A stretch of 64,000 bases of DNA from Prochlorococcus sp. AG-347-K17 (GCA_003281385.1 QCCE01000008.1:1-64000), one strand, 5' to 3'; positions 41,777 through 53,321 are shown, counted from the stretch's first letter. Numbers and translations are program-made. The notes: generated from the sequence alone by a model not told the origin.

Positions 41777-42622
41777 TTATGGATAAATTTCGTTTAGGAA
41801 TTTTGAAAGTCCAATAGTTAGATCTCGTATAGATTTAGTTAATTCTTTATCTCTTGATAATTTTTGAAGGTCATCGCTTAAATTATCCATTTTTCCAGAA
41901 ATGGATCTTGCAGCATTAATCGTCAATTTAATGTCTTTAAGTGTTTCTTCATCATCAATTGCAGACAAAATGTTATTCAAATGATCAACAGCAATTGTAA
42001 TTTCTTTTATTAAAGGTTCAACTCTTAATATTTCTTTCTTTGATAAAAAAATTAGTTCATCAAGGTTTTCTTGAGTTCTATCAAATTGGTCAATAGAGTT
42101 AACTATATTTTCAATTAGGTTTTCTTGATTTGATTCTTTTAGAAGCTGGCTAATTCTATTGGTTATATTTGAAAGACTTGATAGTTGTTTCCCAGTAATT
42201 GTATCTCCCTGACAAATAATTAATTTGGCATTGCATTTTTCGGATGTAGGTTTTGCGATGTTTTTAGGAATTGTTTTTTCACTAGTTTCTAAAGCGACTT
42301 GTACATCTCCTCCAAGAAAAGAATTCGTTACTACTCTTGCAAATGCAGGCCTTGGAAGAATAATGTCTGGATTATTTAAAACTATTTTTGCTTTAATTAA
42401 TTCATTCGTAAACAAGATATCTTCTATCGATCCTACTAAGATTCCTCTATAAGTAACTGGAGATTTTTTTGACAGCCCGCTTGCGTTTTTGAATTCAGCA
42501 AAGAGATACCAATTTTTTGAAGATAATCTTACTCCTTTTAGCCAAAAAGAAAAAAATGTGAATATTAAAATTCCTCCTAATAAGGAAAAACCAACTATTG
42601 AATCTCGTAAGCTTCTACGCAT
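41777..42622 (-). CDS. MCE/MlaD-type lipid-transport substrate-binding protein
   Basis: N-terminal TM and MlaD domain (YLFAEFKNASGLSKKSPVTYRGILVGSIEDI). Confidence 0.85.
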   Translation of the reverse strand: MRRSLRDSIVGFSLLGGILIFTFFSFWLKGVRLSSKNWYLFAEFKNASGLSKKSPVTYRGILVGSIEDILFTNELIKAKIVLNNPDIILPRPAFARVVTNSFLGGDVQVALETSEKTIPKNIAKPTSEKCNAKLIICQGDTITGKQLSSLSNITNRISQLLKESNQENLIENIVNSIDQFDRTQENLDELIFLSKKEILRVEPLIKEITIAVDHLNNILSAIDDEETLKDIKLTINAARSISGKMDNLSDDLQKLSRDKELTKSIRDLTIGLSKFLNEIYP

Positions 42623-42627
42623 AATTT

Positions 42628-43413
42628 TTAAATGTCTTTGGGTTGCATTGGACCATCAAGTTTTCCATGCCTAAATTGAAATACATAGGGATCATTACTC
42701 TCTTTGAATTCATTAATAGAACCTGCCCATCTAAATTTGCCCCCATAAAGCATTAAAACTTTATCTGAAGTCCTTTCTATAGTACTAAGAACATGGCTTA
42801 CCACAATAGATGATCCGCTAGCTTTATCGTTAGTCTTATTAATTAAATCTTCAATTCTTGATGAGGCGATAGGGTCAAGGCCGGCAGTTGGTTCATCAAA
42901 AAGTAATAAAGGTTTAGACTTTGCATTAAGAGTTTGATCAGAAATTAATGCTCTAGCAAAACTTACTCTTTTTTGCATGCCTCCGCTTAATTCATTTGGA
43001 AGTTTATTCTCAACATTAAATAATCCTACCTCAGATAAGCATTCAGATACTATTTCATGAATTAAGGTTTTAGATAGGTTTTTATTTCTTTTAAGCAGAA
43101 AACCTACATTTTCTTCAATAGTTAAAGATCCCAATAATGCAGGGTTCTGAAAAACCAGTCTTACATCAGGAGGATTATTTTGATCTAATCTCAAATATTC
43201 TTGTTTCTCACCAAATATTTTTAATACGCCTTTGGTAGGTAAGATTAGTCCTGCTAATATTTTTAATATTGTTGATTTACCAGAACCTGAGGGGCCAACA
43301 ATAGCTAATTTCTCGCCTTCATTAAGTTCAAAATTTATTTGATTAAGCACATTAACTTCCCCCCAGCTTATTGAGAGGTTTATTGCTTCAACTGCATGGT
43401 TTGATTTTTTCAA
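42628..43413 (-). CDS. ABC transporter ATPase (MlaF-like)
   Basis: Walker A GPSGSGKST; LSGGMQKRVSFARAL; LLFDEPTAGLDPIASS. Confidence 0.93.
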   Translation of the reverse strand: MKKSNHAVEAINLSISWGEVNVLNQINFELNEGEKLAIVGPSGSGKSTILKILAGLILPTKGVLKIFGEKQEYLRLDQNNPPDVRLVFQNPALLGSLTIEENVGFLLKRNKNLSKTLIHEIVSECLSEVGLFNVENKLPNELSGGMQKRVSFARALISDQTLNAKSKPLLLFDEPTAGLDPIASSRIEDLINKTNDKASGSSIVVSHVLSTIERTSDKVLMLYGGKFRWAGSINEFKESNDPYVFQFRHGKLDGPMQPKDI

Positions 43414-43537
43414 AACTTATAAAAAAATCTTTTATTCCATTTTGCCTATTTTTAGAAATAAAAAAAGGATGTATGAATTTGATTTATAATAATTCTTATA
43501 GTTTTTAAATTTGATGAAAATAATTTAAGAGGTTTTA

Positions 43538-44923
43538 ATGAATAATCGTAAAAAAAGGGTAAGAAAATACTACAAAAATTTTAAAAAGTCTAATTTTGCC
43601 TTGTTGAACAAAATCTTGAGAATTTTGAGTTGGCTTTTGCCAGGATTGGTAATAAAAAGATGGATGCTTACATCCGCGATAGGATTTTTGACTACACTAT
43701 TAGGCTTGGCAATTTGGACAAATTTAGAACCTGTCTATTGGCTAATTGAAATCTTTTTTTGGATAATGAAAGGTTTAACAAGTATTTTGCCTGTTGCATT
43801 AATGGGACCATTGATTTTTGCTATTGGACTAATATTAATTGGGATTGGTCAAAATAGAAGTATTAATTCTATCCAAAAAGCGCTTGTCCCAGAAAAAAAT
43901 ACATTCTTAGTTGATGCATTAAGAGTTAAAAGTAAATTAAATAGAGGTCCAAATATTGTTGCGATCGGCGGCGGCACAGGACTATCTACATTACTGAAAG
44001 GTTTAAAAAATTACAGTAGTAACATTACTGCAATCGTGACTGTATCTGATGATGGTGGAAGTAGTGGGATTCTCAGAAAACAATTAGGTGTGCAACCTCC
44101 TGGAGATATCAGAAATTGTTTAGCAGCTTTATCAAACGAAGAACCTATATTAACTAGATTGTTTCAGTATAGATTTTCAGAAGGGAGTGGTCTGGAAGGC
44201 CATAGTTTTGGAAATCTATTCTTGTCAGCTTTAACAACAATTACAGGTAGTTTAGAAAAAGCAGTTCAAGCCTCTAGCAAGGTTTTGGCGGTACAAGGTC
44301 AAGTATTACCTGCAACTAGTATTGATGTTATGTTGTGGGCCGAATTAGAAGACGGTGAAAAAATTTTTGGTGAAAGCAGGATCAGTAAATCTAAAAAATT
44401 AATTTCGAGAATTGGTTATCTTCCTGAAAATCCTTCAGCTCTTCCTAGTGCTCTTGAATCTATAAAAGAAGCTGATTTAATTGTTCTAGGCCCAGGGAGT
44501 CTATACACCTCTTTATTGCCTAATCTTTTAGTACCAGAAATAGTAGATGCCTTATTGCAAAGTAATGCGCCCAAAATTTATATAAGTAATTTGATGACTC
44601 AGCCAGGAGAAACAGATGGGCTTGATGTTTATCAACATATCAAAGCAATAGAAAAACAATTATCAAATTTTGGAGTTAAAACTCGAATTTTTAAGTCAAT
44701 CTTATCTCAGATTCAATTTGAAAAGTCTCCATTAGTAGATTACTACGCAAGTAGAGGGGCAGAGCCTGTGATGTGTAATAAAGAAAAATTATTATCCGAG
44801 GGTTATTATGTTCTACAAGCACCATTATATTCCAAAAGAATAACTCCAACTCTTAGACATGATCAAAGAAGACTAGCAAGAGCCGTTATGTTTATGTACC
44901 GCAAATTAAAAAAATTAAACTAA
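43538..44923 (+). CDS. YvcK/UPF0052 family protein with N-terminal TM segments
   Basis: [59 protein letters not shown]. Confidence 0.93.
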   Translation: MNNRKKRVRKYYKNFKKSNFALLNKILRILSWLLPGLVIKRWMLTSAIGFLTTLLGLAIWTNLEPVYWLIEIFFWIMKGLTSILPVALMGPLIFAIGLILIGIGQNRSINSIQKALVPEKNTFLVDALRVKSKLNRGPNIVAIGGGTGLSTLLKGLKNYSSNITAIVTVSDDGGSSGILRKQLGVQPPGDIRNCLAALSNEEPILTRLFQYRFSEGSGLEGHSFGNLFLSALTTITGSLEKAVQASSKVLAVQGQVLPATSIDVMLWAELEDGEKIFGESRISKSKKLISRIGYLPENPSALPSALESIKEADLIVLGPGSLYTSLLPNLLVPEIVDALLQSNAPKIYISNLMTQPGETDGLDVYQHIKAIEKQLSNFGVKTRIFKSILSQIQFEKSPLVDYYASRGAEPVMCNKEKLLSEGYYVLQAPLYSKRITPTLRHDQRRLARAVMFMYRKLKKLN

Positions 44924-45450
44924 TAAGCATCTTGAAGTTCATAGAAGTCTGGCTGAATATAATCTTTTCGCAATGGCCAACCTCTCCAGTCTTCAGGCAT
45001 TAAGAGTCTTTTAGGATTTGGATGATCAATAAAATTTATTCCAAACATGTCATATGTTTCTCTTTCTTGCCAATCACTGCCTTTGAAAATTTTATACAAA
45101 CTAGGGATTGATAAATCAGAATCTCTTTTTAAGAAAACTTTTAATCTGACCTCTTTAATATTATCGATCTTTTGCAGATCATCTACAGTTATAAAATGAT
45201 AAAAACTAACAAGATTCTTGCCTGGCCCTTCATCATAACCACCTTGACATTGGAGATAGTTGAAACCGTAATTCTTTAAAGCTGATACTGCTTCATATAA
45301 CTTTCCAGCTTCTACAGAAATATTTTCTATTCCCAGGTTATCATTAGCAAGTGATTGATTTGGAATTCTATCTTTTGTTAAAGATTGACTTATAATTCCC
45401 TCTTTTTCTGTTGAAGTATCTGAGGATTTGGCTAAAGCGTCTTTTTCCAT
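44920..45450 (-). CDS. ndhJ: NAD(P)H-quinone oxidoreductase subunit J
   Basis: [40 protein letters not shown]. Confidence 0.97.
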   Translation of the reverse strand: MEKDALAKSSDTSTEKEGIISQSLTKDRIPNQSLANDNLGIENISVEAGKLYEAVSALKNYGFNYLQCQGGYDEGPGKNLVSFYHFITVDDLQKIDNIKEVRLKVFLKRDSDLSIPSLYKIFKGSDWQERETYDMFGINFIDHPNPKRLLMPEDWRGWPLRKDYIQPDFYELQDAY

Positions 45451-46184
45451 TAATCTTCTTCAGTATTAATAGCTTCAGTTTTTTCGATGTTTTCAGGCAA
45501 TTCAGTTATTTTTTCTTTTTTCGAGGAGGGAACGACGTTAACTGAAGTTTTGTTTAGATATTCACCTGTATTTTCTGAGAAAACAAGATTCATTTCGTGA
45601 TCAGATGTTATATATCTGTGAGTTTGTTCTGTTTTGGTACGCTCCAAAATTGATTCATTACCAACTTTTTTTCTCAATTTAATTACAGCATCAAAAATTG
45701 CTTCTGGTCTTGGAGGACATCCAGGAAGGTATAAATCAACTGGAATCAATTTATCAACCCCTCTGACAGCAGTTGTAGAATCTGCACTGAACATTCCTCC
45801 TGTGATTGTGCAAGCGCCCATAGCAATCACGTATTTTGGTTCAGGCATTTGCTCATAAAGTCTTACTAGGGCAGGTGCCATCTTCATCGTTACTGTTCCT
45901 GCAACTATAAGCAAATCTGCTTGCCTTGGCGAACTTCTAGGTACTAATCCAAATCTATCAAAATCAAATCTAGATCCAATTAACGCAGCAAACTCTATAA
46001 AACAACAAGCTGTTCCGTATAGGAGAGGCCATAGACTGCTTAGTCTAGCCCAATTATGAAGATCGTCTAAACTTGTCAATATAATATTTTCGCTTAAATC
46101 TGTAGTAACTTGTGGTGCACCAAGGGGATTACAAGTCCCTTCTCGGATTTCTCTTATTGCTTTTGGGGATAATTGTGGATTCAA
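45450..46184 (-). CDS. ndhK: NAD(P)H-quinone oxidoreductase subunit K
   Basis: [37 protein letters not shown]. Confidence 0.97.
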   Translation of the reverse strand: MNPQLSPKAIREIREGTCNPLGAPQVTTDLSENIILTSLDDLHNWARLSSLWPLLYGTACCFIEFAALIGSRFDFDRFGLVPRSSPRQADLLIVAGTVTMKMAPALVRLYEQMPEPKYVIAMGACTITGGMFSADSTTAVRGVDKLIPVDLYLPGCPPRPEAIFDAVIKLRKKVGNESILERTKTEQTHRYITSDHEMNLVFSENTGEYLNKTSVNVVPSSKKEKITELPENIEKTEAINTEED

Positions 46185-46188
46185 TTTT

Positions 46189-46551
46189 TTAACTCCATTC
46201 TAAAGCACCTTTTCTCCATGCGTAAGCCAAAGCGATAACAAGTATTGCAATGAAAATTAAAGCCTCAATAAAGGCTAATAAGCCTAACCTATTGAAGGCA
46301 ACAGCCCAAGGATAAAGGAATACTGTCTCAACATCAAATATAACGAAAACTAAGGCAAACATGTAATAACGAATATTAAATTGAATCCATGCTCCTCCTA
46401 TAGGCTCCATTCCAGATTCATATGTAAGTTTTCTTTCCCCTGTTCTACCTTTAGGAGCAACTATAATATTAGTAACCAGAGCTAATATTGGAACAGCAGC
46501 TGCAATTAAAAGAAAACCTAAAAAATACTCATAGCCAGTTAATAAAAACAT
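46189..46551 (-). CDS. ndhC: NAD(P)H-quinone oxidoreductase subunit 3
   Basis: [40 protein letters not shown]. Confidence 0.97.
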   Translation of the reverse strand: MFLLTGYEYFLGFLLIAAAVPILALVTNIIVAPKGRTGERKLTYESGMEPIGGAWIQFNIRYYMFALVFVIFDVETVFLYPWAVAFNRLGLLAFIEALIFIAILVIALAYAWRKGALEWS

Positions 46552-46628
46552 CTTAAAAAATTAATTTTGAATAAAAGTCGCTTAATTAAGCAAAATCTTT
46601 TAAAGTTCTTAAAGAACAATAATAAACC

Positions 46629-47057
46629 GTGAGTGAAAACATTCAACCAATCTCTGAGGAAAACAAATTAGTTGGAGACCCTGAGAAAGAAAATCCTTCT
46701 GTAAATTCTCCAGAAGTTAATGTTGAACAACCTGTCTTTAATCTAGAACAAAATAGATTCGAATGTAGAAGTTGTGGATATATTTATGATCCGTCTGAAG
46801 GAAATAAAAAATTAAACATACCTAAAAATACCCCTTTTTCAGAGTTGGATGGGAATACCTTCGCTTGCCCTGTTTGCCGAGCAGGTAAAAATTTTTATAA
46901 GGATATAGGTCCTAAATCAAAACCTAGTGGTTTTGAAGAAAATTTAGTTTATGGGTTTGGTTTTAATAGCTTACCTCCTGGACAAAAAAATATATTGATT
47001 TTTGGAGGCCTGGCATTTGCTGCTGCTATGTTCCTTTCTTTGTACTCTTTGCATTAG
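46629..47057 (+). CDS. rubA: Membrane-anchored rubredoxin (RubA)
   Basis: CRSCGYIYDPSEG...FACPVCRAGK plus C-terminal TM; GTG start; next to ycf48-psbEFLJ. Confidence 0.95.
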   Translation: MSENIQPISEENKLVGDPEKENPSVNSPEVNVEQPVFNLEQNRFECRSCGYIYDPSEGNKKLNIPKNTPFSELDGNTFACPVCRAGKNFYKDIGPKSKPSGFEENLVYGFGFNSLPPGQKNILIFGGLAFAAAMFLSLYSLH

Positions 47058-47066
47058 TATATTTAA

Positions 47067-48083
47067 ATGAAAAAAACTATTACTAGCATTCCTAACCTTC
47101 TTTTATCTATTATTCTTTGTTTTGTATTAAGCAGTTGTTCATCTACAGGGGTAAAGATGAGTGATAGCAGCCCTTGGAAAACAATTCAGTTTGAGGACCA
47201 GGCTAATGCTTTAGATGTTGATTTTATAGATGATAGAAATGGATTTTTGGTGGGTTCTAATAGACTTATTATGGAATCTAATGATGGAGGAGAAACCTGG
47301 GAGAAAAGAAATTTAGAATTACCAAGTGAAGAGAATTTTCGTCTGTTAGACATTGACTTTAAAGGTGAAGAGGGATGGTTAATAGGTCAGCCCTCATTAG
47401 TTATGCACACTATTGATGCGGGAAAGAATTGGACTCGCTTATCTCTTGGTAACAAATTACCAGGCCAACCATTTCTAATAACGACTGTTGATGCTGGTGC
47501 TGCAGAATTGGCTACTACTGCAGGTGCAATTTACGAAACATCAGATAGTGGTGAATCATGGAATGCAAAGGTTGTAGACGCATCTGGTTCTGGAGGTGTA
47601 AGAGATTTAAGGAGAACTAATAAAGGAGATTATGTCAGCGTAAGTAGTCTGGGTAATTTCTTTTCTACTTTGGAAAAGGATAGTGATGTTTGGATAGCTC
47701 ATCAAAGAGCAAGCAGCAAAAGGGTTCAAAGTATTGGTTTTAATCCAGAAGGAAGTTTATGGATGCTTTCTAGAGGAGCAGAAATAAGATTTAATGAAGA
47801 TACTGATGACCTAGAAAATTGGTCAAAGCCTATAATACCTATTCTTAATGGATACAATTATTTAGATATGGGATGGGATCCAAATGGTGATATTTGGGCC
47901 GGCGGCGGTAATGGAACTCTAATAGTAAGTAAAGATCAAGGTAAAACTTGGAATAAAGACCCTATCGCTTCTGGATTGCCAACAAACTACATTAAAATAC
48001 TTTTCCTTGATAAGGAGGTTTTAGATAATCAAAAAGGATTTGTTCTTGGCGAGCGTGGCTATATCCTTAAATGGAATAGTTAA
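47067..48083 (+). CDS. ycf48: Photosystem II assembly factor Ycf48 (HCF136)
   Basis: Lipobox-like VLSSC; beta-propeller repeats ([35 protein letters not shown]). Confidence 0.95.
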   Translation: MKKTITSIPNLLLSIILCFVLSSCSSTGVKMSDSSPWKTIQFEDQANALDVDFIDDRNGFLVGSNRLIMESNDGGETWEKRNLELPSEENFRLLDIDFKGEEGWLIGQPSLVMHTIDAGKNWTRLSLGNKLPGQPFLITTVDAGAAELATTAGAIYETSDSGESWNAKVVDASGSGGVRDLRRTNKGDYVSVSSLGNFFSTLEKDSDVWIAHQRASSKRVQSIGFNPEGSLWMLSRGAEIRFNEDTDDLENWSKPIIPILNGYNYLDMGWDPNGDIWAGGGNGTLIVSKDQGKTWNKDPIASGLPTNYIKILFLDKEVLDNQKGFVLGERGYILKWNS

Positions 48084-48219
48084 CTTTGAATTACTTCTGT
48101 AAAAAGTAAAAAAAAAATTAATTTTTGACAGATTTAGCAACTGTCTGTAACCAACCTGTTAATTTGTTCGCGAACTTATGATTTTACACTGTAAGATCAT
48201 ATGGTAAACATTTGTGATT

Positions 48220-48468
48220 ATGGCCGCAGGTTCAACGGGTGAACGCCCATTCTTTGAAATAATCACCAGTATTAGATACTGGATTATTCATGCAGTAACA
48301 TTACCAGCTATATTTATAGCAGGCTTCTTATTTGTATATACAGGTTTAGCCTATGATGCTTTTGGGACTCCTCGTCCGGATAGTTATTTCCAATCATCTG
48401 AATCTAAAGCACCTGTTGTAACACAAAGATTTGATGCTAAATCTCAACTAGATTTAAGAACAAAATAA
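48220..48468 (+). CDS. psbE: Cytochrome b559 alpha subunit
   Basis: [56 protein letters not shown] at 48220, downstream of the ORF-track GTG. Confidence 0.98.
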
Positions 48469-48470
48469 CA

Positions 48471-48617
48471 ATGACTAATTCTCAAGCTCCAATGCAGGCT
48501 GCGGAAGTCCGCGTTTATCCCATATTTACTGTTCGTTGGTTAGCAGTTCATGCACTAGCCATTCCATCAGTATTCTTTTTAGGTTCTATTGCTGCTATGC
48601 AATTCGTAGCCCGATAA
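48471..48617 (+). CDS. psbF: Cytochrome b559 beta subunit
   Basis: [48 protein letters not shown] (48 aa). Confidence 0.98.
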
Positions 48618-48628
48618 ATTTAACTATC

Positions 48629-48748
48629 ATGCAAGTAAACGAAAATCCTAACAAAGTTCCAGTTGAACTTAATCGTACAAGTCTTTATTTAGGCTTATTA
48701 TCAGTTTTTGTATTGGGAATTTTATTCTCCAGTTACTTTTTCAATTAA
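48629..48748 (+). CDS. psbL: Photosystem II protein PsbL
   Basis: [39 protein letters not shown] (39 aa). Confidence 0.97.
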
Positions 48749-48757
48749 ATTAAAATT

Positions 48758-48955
48758 ATGAGTAAATTAAAAGGACCTGATGGAAGAATTCCAGATAGAC
48801 TTCCCGACGGTAGACCAGCAGTTGCATGGGAAAGAAGATGGACTGAAGGAACTCTACCCCTATGGCTAGTTGCTACAGCAGGAGGAATTGCAGTTATCTT
48901 CGTTTTAGGAATATTCTTCTATGGCTCATATCAAGGCGTTGGAGCTGGAGGCTAA
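48758..48955 (+). CDS. psbJ: Photosystem II protein PsbJ
   Basis: [57 protein letters not shown]. Confidence 0.97.
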   Translation: MSKLKGPDGRIPDRLPDGRPAVAWERRWTEGTLPLWLVATAGGIAVIFVLGIFFYGSYQGVGAGG

Positions 48956-48997
48956 TAAATCCTTACCTTGACCTGACATCACTTATATCTAAAAAAG

Positions 48998-49891
48998 CTA
49001 ATAAGAATCAGTAAATATCCTTAGCTTCTCTTTTGTGGAGCTGGGGATATTTTCTTTTTGGGTTATCAATCCATCTTTTAATGAAAAATGTGACTTACTT
49101 TTTGGTCTCTCTTTTTCAATTAATTTAGCTACTTCAAATATTATTTTATTAGCCACTTCAGTATTAGATCTAAGATTATCCAAAACCATCTCTACAGAAA
49201 CTTCTTGATGAGTTTGATGCCAGCAATCATAATCAGTAACCATAGATAATGAGGAGTAAGCTATTTCAGCTTCTTTAGCTAATCTTGCTTCTGTATGGTT
49301 CGTCATTCCAATTATTGAACATCCCCAACTTCTATATAAATTAGATTCTGCTCTAGTTGAGAAAGCGGGACCTTCCATTGCTAGATAAGTACCCCCTCTA
49401 TGCAATTGTCTACCTCCAGGAATATTTTTTTCTCCGATTTCACTTAATATACGTGATAAATTTGTGCAGAAGGGATCTCCCATAGTTACATGTGCCACTG
49501 CTCCTTCGTTAAAGAAGGTTGCAGGTCTATTTTTTGTCCGGTCTATAAATTGATCTGGAACCACTATATCAAGTGGCCTTATCTGTTCTTGTAATGAACC
49601 AACTGCTGATGGAGCTATAATCCACCTTACCCCTAATGATCTTAAAGCCCAAATATTAGCTTTGTAAGGGATTTCGGAAGGATTTAATCTATGTGTTCTA
49701 CCATGTCTTGGAATGAACGCTATCTCTAGATTTCCAAGATTATATACTTTTATTGAATCAGAAGGTTTACCATAGGGAGTATTGATTTCTAGTTCTCTTA
49801 AGTACTCTATTTGATCCATTGAATAAAACCCACTCCCACCAATCACTCCTAATCTTGATTTTTCAATTGGTAATAAATGTTCTTTATTCAT
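48998..49891 (-). CDS. mtnP: S-methyl-5'-thioadenosine phosphorylase
   Basis: GVIGGSGFYSMDQI; FIPRHGRTHRLNPSEIPYKANIWAL; YLAMEGPAFSTRAES; GMTNHTEARLAKE. Confidence 0.95.
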   Translation of the reverse strand: MNKEHLLPIEKSRLGVIGGSGFYSMDQIEYLRELEINTPYGKPSDSIKVYNLGNLEIAFIPRHGRTHRLNPSEIPYKANIWALRSLGVRWIIAPSAVGSLQEQIRPLDIVVPDQFIDRTKNRPATFFNEGAVAHVTMGDPFCTNLSRILSEIGEKNIPGGRQLHRGGTYLAMEGPAFSTRAESNLYRSWGCSIIGMTNHTEARLAKEAEIAYSSLSMVTDYDCWHQTHQEVSVEMVLDNLRSNTEVANKIIFEVAKLIEKERPKSKSHFSLKDGLITQKENIPSSTKEKLRIFTDSY

Positions 49892-49901
49892 AGTGATGTA
49901 A

Positions 49902-52073
49902 ATGACTTTTAATCATCTGGTATTAATTGGAGGAGGACACACAAATGTTCTTTTATTGAACAAATGGTTAATGTGTCCGAAATTAATGCCAGAAATTCCT
50001 GTTTCAATTATATCTAGAGATTCTCATTTGGTTTATTCGGCGATATTCCCATCGGTGCTCTCAAAATCAATAACTTTAGAAGAGAGTTTAATTGATATAA
50101 AATCTTTAGCAAAAAATGCAAAAGTATCTTTTATAGAGGAAGAAGTAAAGGATATTGATTTCGATTTAAAGGAAATTATATTAAGTAATAGACCTTCAGT
50201 TAATTATTCGAAGTTAGTGCTTAATTATGGAAGTCAAACAATAATTCCAAAAGAATTTGAGTCACTAGTTAAAAATCGAAATGCTTTTTCAATTAAACCT
50301 TTTTTAAGGGCTTATGATTCAATACAAAAAGAGGATATTTTTGATTCAGTTAATGAACTTCCATTTGTAATTGTTGGGAGTGGCCTTGCTGCAATTGAAG
50401 TATCATATGCTTTGAGAAAAAGATGGGAATATAGACCTATAAAACTATTATGTGATTCAAGAAAAATTAATAATAAAATTCTAAAAAGTTTACGGAATTC
50501 GAATATTGATTTTATTGAAAACCTTAATTTCGATCATGGAAAGATTCTTTTGTGTACTGGAAATACATCTCCTTCATGGGCAAAAAAAAAGTTAATAGAT
50601 TCGGATTCTCATGGCAGAATAATTACAAATAAGAATTTGCAGTTGAAAGGTTTTTCCGGAATTTTTGCTGCGGGTGATTGTGCAGTTGTAGATTCAGCGA
50701 GAAGACCAGCATCAGGAGTTTTTGCAGTAAAAGTTGTAAATACACTAGTCCAAAATCTAATAAAAGATGTAGAAGGGGGATCATTAAAAAAGTGGTTTCC
50801 TCAAAGGATCGGATTGCAAATAGTTAATACATTTCCAAGCCATCATTCAAAGGCTTTTGCTATTTATCGCAATTTTGTATTTGGGCCTTCTTTTCTTTTT
50901 TGGGTTTTAAAAAATAAGATTGATCTGAAATTTATTAAAAAATTTAGATTAAAAAGGCTAATTATGAAAAGTAGCCAAAAAAATATTTCATTGAATGATT
51001 GCAGGGGATGTGCAGCTAAAATTCCTCAGTTTGTTTTGAATAAATCATTAATAAAATCTAATTTAGATTCTTTTGCTTCATCCCCTGAAGATTCAGTTGA
51101 GATTTACCAAAATGGCAAAGATATTATCTTGCAAAGTGTAGATGGATTTCCTGCTTTGGTAAGTGATCCTTGGCTTAATGCAAAAATTACTACTTTGCAT
51201 GCTTGCTCAGATTTGTGGGCATGCGGAGCAAAACTTTCATCCGCTCAGGCTTTAATTTCATTACCTAAAGTTGAAAGGGAATTTCAGAGTTACCTCTTTT
51301 CTCAATCCCTTCAAGGTATTAAATCAACAGTTGAGGATCATGGAGGGGAATTACTAGGAGGACATACTTTCGAGTCAAGAAGTTTAGTAAACAAACCTTA
51401 TTCATTAGGAATAGATATTTCTTTAACTGTCCAAGGCATTTTAAAAAATGGAGCAAAACCATGGCTTAAATCTGGAATGAATGAAGGAGATATTCTTATG
51501 ATGTCTAGACCTCTCGGCGTTGGGATTTACTTTGCTGGTCAAATGCAAAATATTAATATGCTAGAAAGTTCTTCCGAAATAATTAATAATTTATTAAAAA
51601 GTCAGCAATATTTGATTGATGAAATTTACCTTTTTCAAGATCAATTTAAAGAATCATTAGTCAATGCTGCCACTGACATTACTGGATATGGATTTATTGG
51701 ACATCTTAAAGAGATGATTGAATCCTCTAATTTACATAGAGAAAGAAATAACCTTAAGCCCCTAAAAGTTTTATTAGATTTATATGCATTTAAAGCCTAT
51801 CCTGGAGTATTTGATTTAATAAGAAAAGATGTTAAAAGTACTTTCTTTGAATCTAATAAAGAAATTTTTGACAAAATTTATAAAGGAAATCAGCAAAAAA
51901 GAATAATTAATTTTTTAAACGAAAATTCAGTAGATAAAGAGACTTTTGACGAGAGAATATCATTACTATTAGATCCTCAAACATGTGGCCCCTTGTTGAT
52001 TAGTTGTAATCCTAAATATGAAAATACTCTTAAAGATAAATGGTACAAGGTTGGAGAAGTTGTCAAAACATAA
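49902..52073 (+). CDS. selD: Fused pyridine nucleotide-disulfide oxidoreductase-like domain plus SelD (selenide, water dikinase)
   Basis: N-terminal FAD/NAD domain (GGGHTNVLLL, FAAGDCAVV) and C-terminal SelD (DCRGCAAKIP, GYGFIGHLKEM, DPQTCGPLLIS). Confidence 0.93.
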   Translation: MTFNHLVLIGGGHTNVLLLNKWLMCPKLMPEIPVSIISRDSHLVYSAIFPSVLSKSITLEESLIDIKSLAKNAKVSFIEEEVKDIDFDLKEIILSNRPSVNYSKLVLNYGSQTIIPKEFESLVKNRNAFSIKPFLRAYDSIQKEDIFDSVNELPFVIVGSGLAAIEVSYALRKRWEYRPIKLLCDSRKINNKILKSLRNSNIDFIENLNFDHGKILLCTGNTSPSWAKKKLIDSDSHGRIITNKNLQLKGFSGIFAAGDCAVVDSARRPASGVFAVKVVNTLVQNLIKDVEGGSLKKWFPQRIGLQIVNTFPSHHSKAFAIYRNFVFGPSFLFWVLKNKIDLKFIKKFRLKRLIMKSSQKNISLNDCRGCAAKIPQFVLNKSLIKSNLDSFASSPEDSVEIYQNGKDIILQSVDGFPALVSDPWLNAKITTLHACSDLWACGAKLSSAQALISLPKVEREFQSYLFSQSLQGIKSTVEDHGGELLGGHTFESRSLVNKPYSLGIDISLTVQGILKNGAKPWLKSGMNEGDILMMSRPLGVGIYFAGQMQNINMLESSSEIINNLLKSQQYLIDEIYLFQDQFKESLVNAATDITGYGFIGHLKEMIESSNLHRERNNLKPLKVLLDLYAFKAYPGVFDLIRKDVKSTFFESNKEIFDKIYKGNQQKRIINFLNENSVDKETFDERISLLLDPQTCGPLLISCNPKYENTLKDKWYKVGEVVKT

Positions 52074-53321
52074 TCAATTTCTATTTAATTTGTCAATTTC
52101 TAAATATCTTAATCTTTTAATTTCCTTTCCCATTTCCTTCCCTGGATCCCATCCTTCTTTTTTTAATGTTTCTCCATCTTTTTTTGATTTTATGGATTTG
52201 TAAATAAATAACCATTTAAACAAGTTATGCCAGTGTAGGCCTCCATCACAAATTAATAATTTGACTGTCTCATCATTAAGGTTTTTGTCCTCAATAAATT
52301 CTGTCCAATTTGATGGAGAAAAATTCATGAATTTTTTTTGGTTGGTTTGTAATATCTTTTTGATATTCCAATAATCTTCTAATATTTTTATTTCACTATT
52401 ATTTATCAAAAATCTTTGACATGCTGTTTCTAAATCTTCTGAATCTTTTAACAAGTAAAGCATATAATTTCCATTCAACTTCTTAATCCAATTTAGTCCT
52501 CTTAAAAACCTTTTATCGACGTTAATATTTTCATTTAAGATTGAGATAATTTCCCATTTATTAATTATCGAAATTACATTATTCAAATTATCATGTTTGT
52601 ATACTTCAGCTAGTTCCATCCTTATTCGTATGCCGAGAGCAGGAGGGGAAATCATTTTCTTATGAGTTTCTGAACTTTTCCATGGCCATTGCCTGACTGT
52701 TTCTTGAGATTGTTTAAGGGAATTATTTGAAATATTGAAATCTAACCTTGAAGCATATTTTGCACATCTGATTAATCTACTTGGATCATCTGAAATACTA
52801 TTTCTATGAAGTAATTCCAATTTTTTATTTTTTATATCAGAAATTCCACCATAAAGGTCATATATTTTCCTTGTCGTAACCTCGAAGGCTATTGAATTGA
52901 TAGTGAAATCTCTCCTCTTAAGATCCCCCTTAATAGTACTTTTAGTTACTTTGGGATTTAACCCTGGAGCAGGGTAAATTTCTTTTCTTGCAGAAGCAAT
53001 ATCAATTTTATAGTCATTAATATTTATTTCTACAGTGTTGTATAAATTAAATTCCTTTATTAAACATAAATCTACATTTACAATATTTTTTTTTATAAAT
53101 TTTGCCAAAGAAATAGAGGAACCTTCAATAACAAGATCTATATCTACAGGTTCATAAAAGGATTTTTCATGGAATTTACTTATTAATAAATCCCTTAAAT
53201 AACCGCCAACAAAAGCCACCTTAGTATTATTGTGAGATTCTATGTATTTAGTAATTAGGTTATATAGATTAAATGGAATTTTGATTAATTCCCCGTGTAT
53301 ATATTCAGAAATATCATTCAT
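52074..53321 (-). CDS. cca: tRNA nucleotidyltransferase/poly(A) polymerase family
   Basis: VAFVGGYLRDLLI; DIDLVIEG; KGDLKRRDFTINSIAFE. Confidence 0.93.
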   Translation of the reverse strand: MNDISEYIHGELIKIPFNLYNLITKYIESHNNTKVAFVGGYLRDLLISKFHEKSFYEPVDIDLVIEGSSISLAKFIKKNIVNVDLCLIKEFNLYNTVEININDYKIDIASARKEIYPAPGLNPKVTKSTIKGDLKRRDFTINSIAFEVTTRKIYDLYGGISDIKNKKLELLHRNSISDDPSRLIRCAKYASRLDFNISNNSLKQSQETVRQWPWKSSETHKKMISPPALGIRIRMELAEVYKHDNLNNVISIINKWEIISILNENINVDKRFLRGLNWIKKLNGNYMLYLLKDSEDLETACQRFLINNSEIKILEDYWNIKKILQTNQKKFMNFSPSNWTEFIEDKNLNDETVKLLICDGGLHWHNLFKWLFIYKSIKSKKDGETLKKEGWDPGKEMGKEIKRLRYLEIDKLNRN

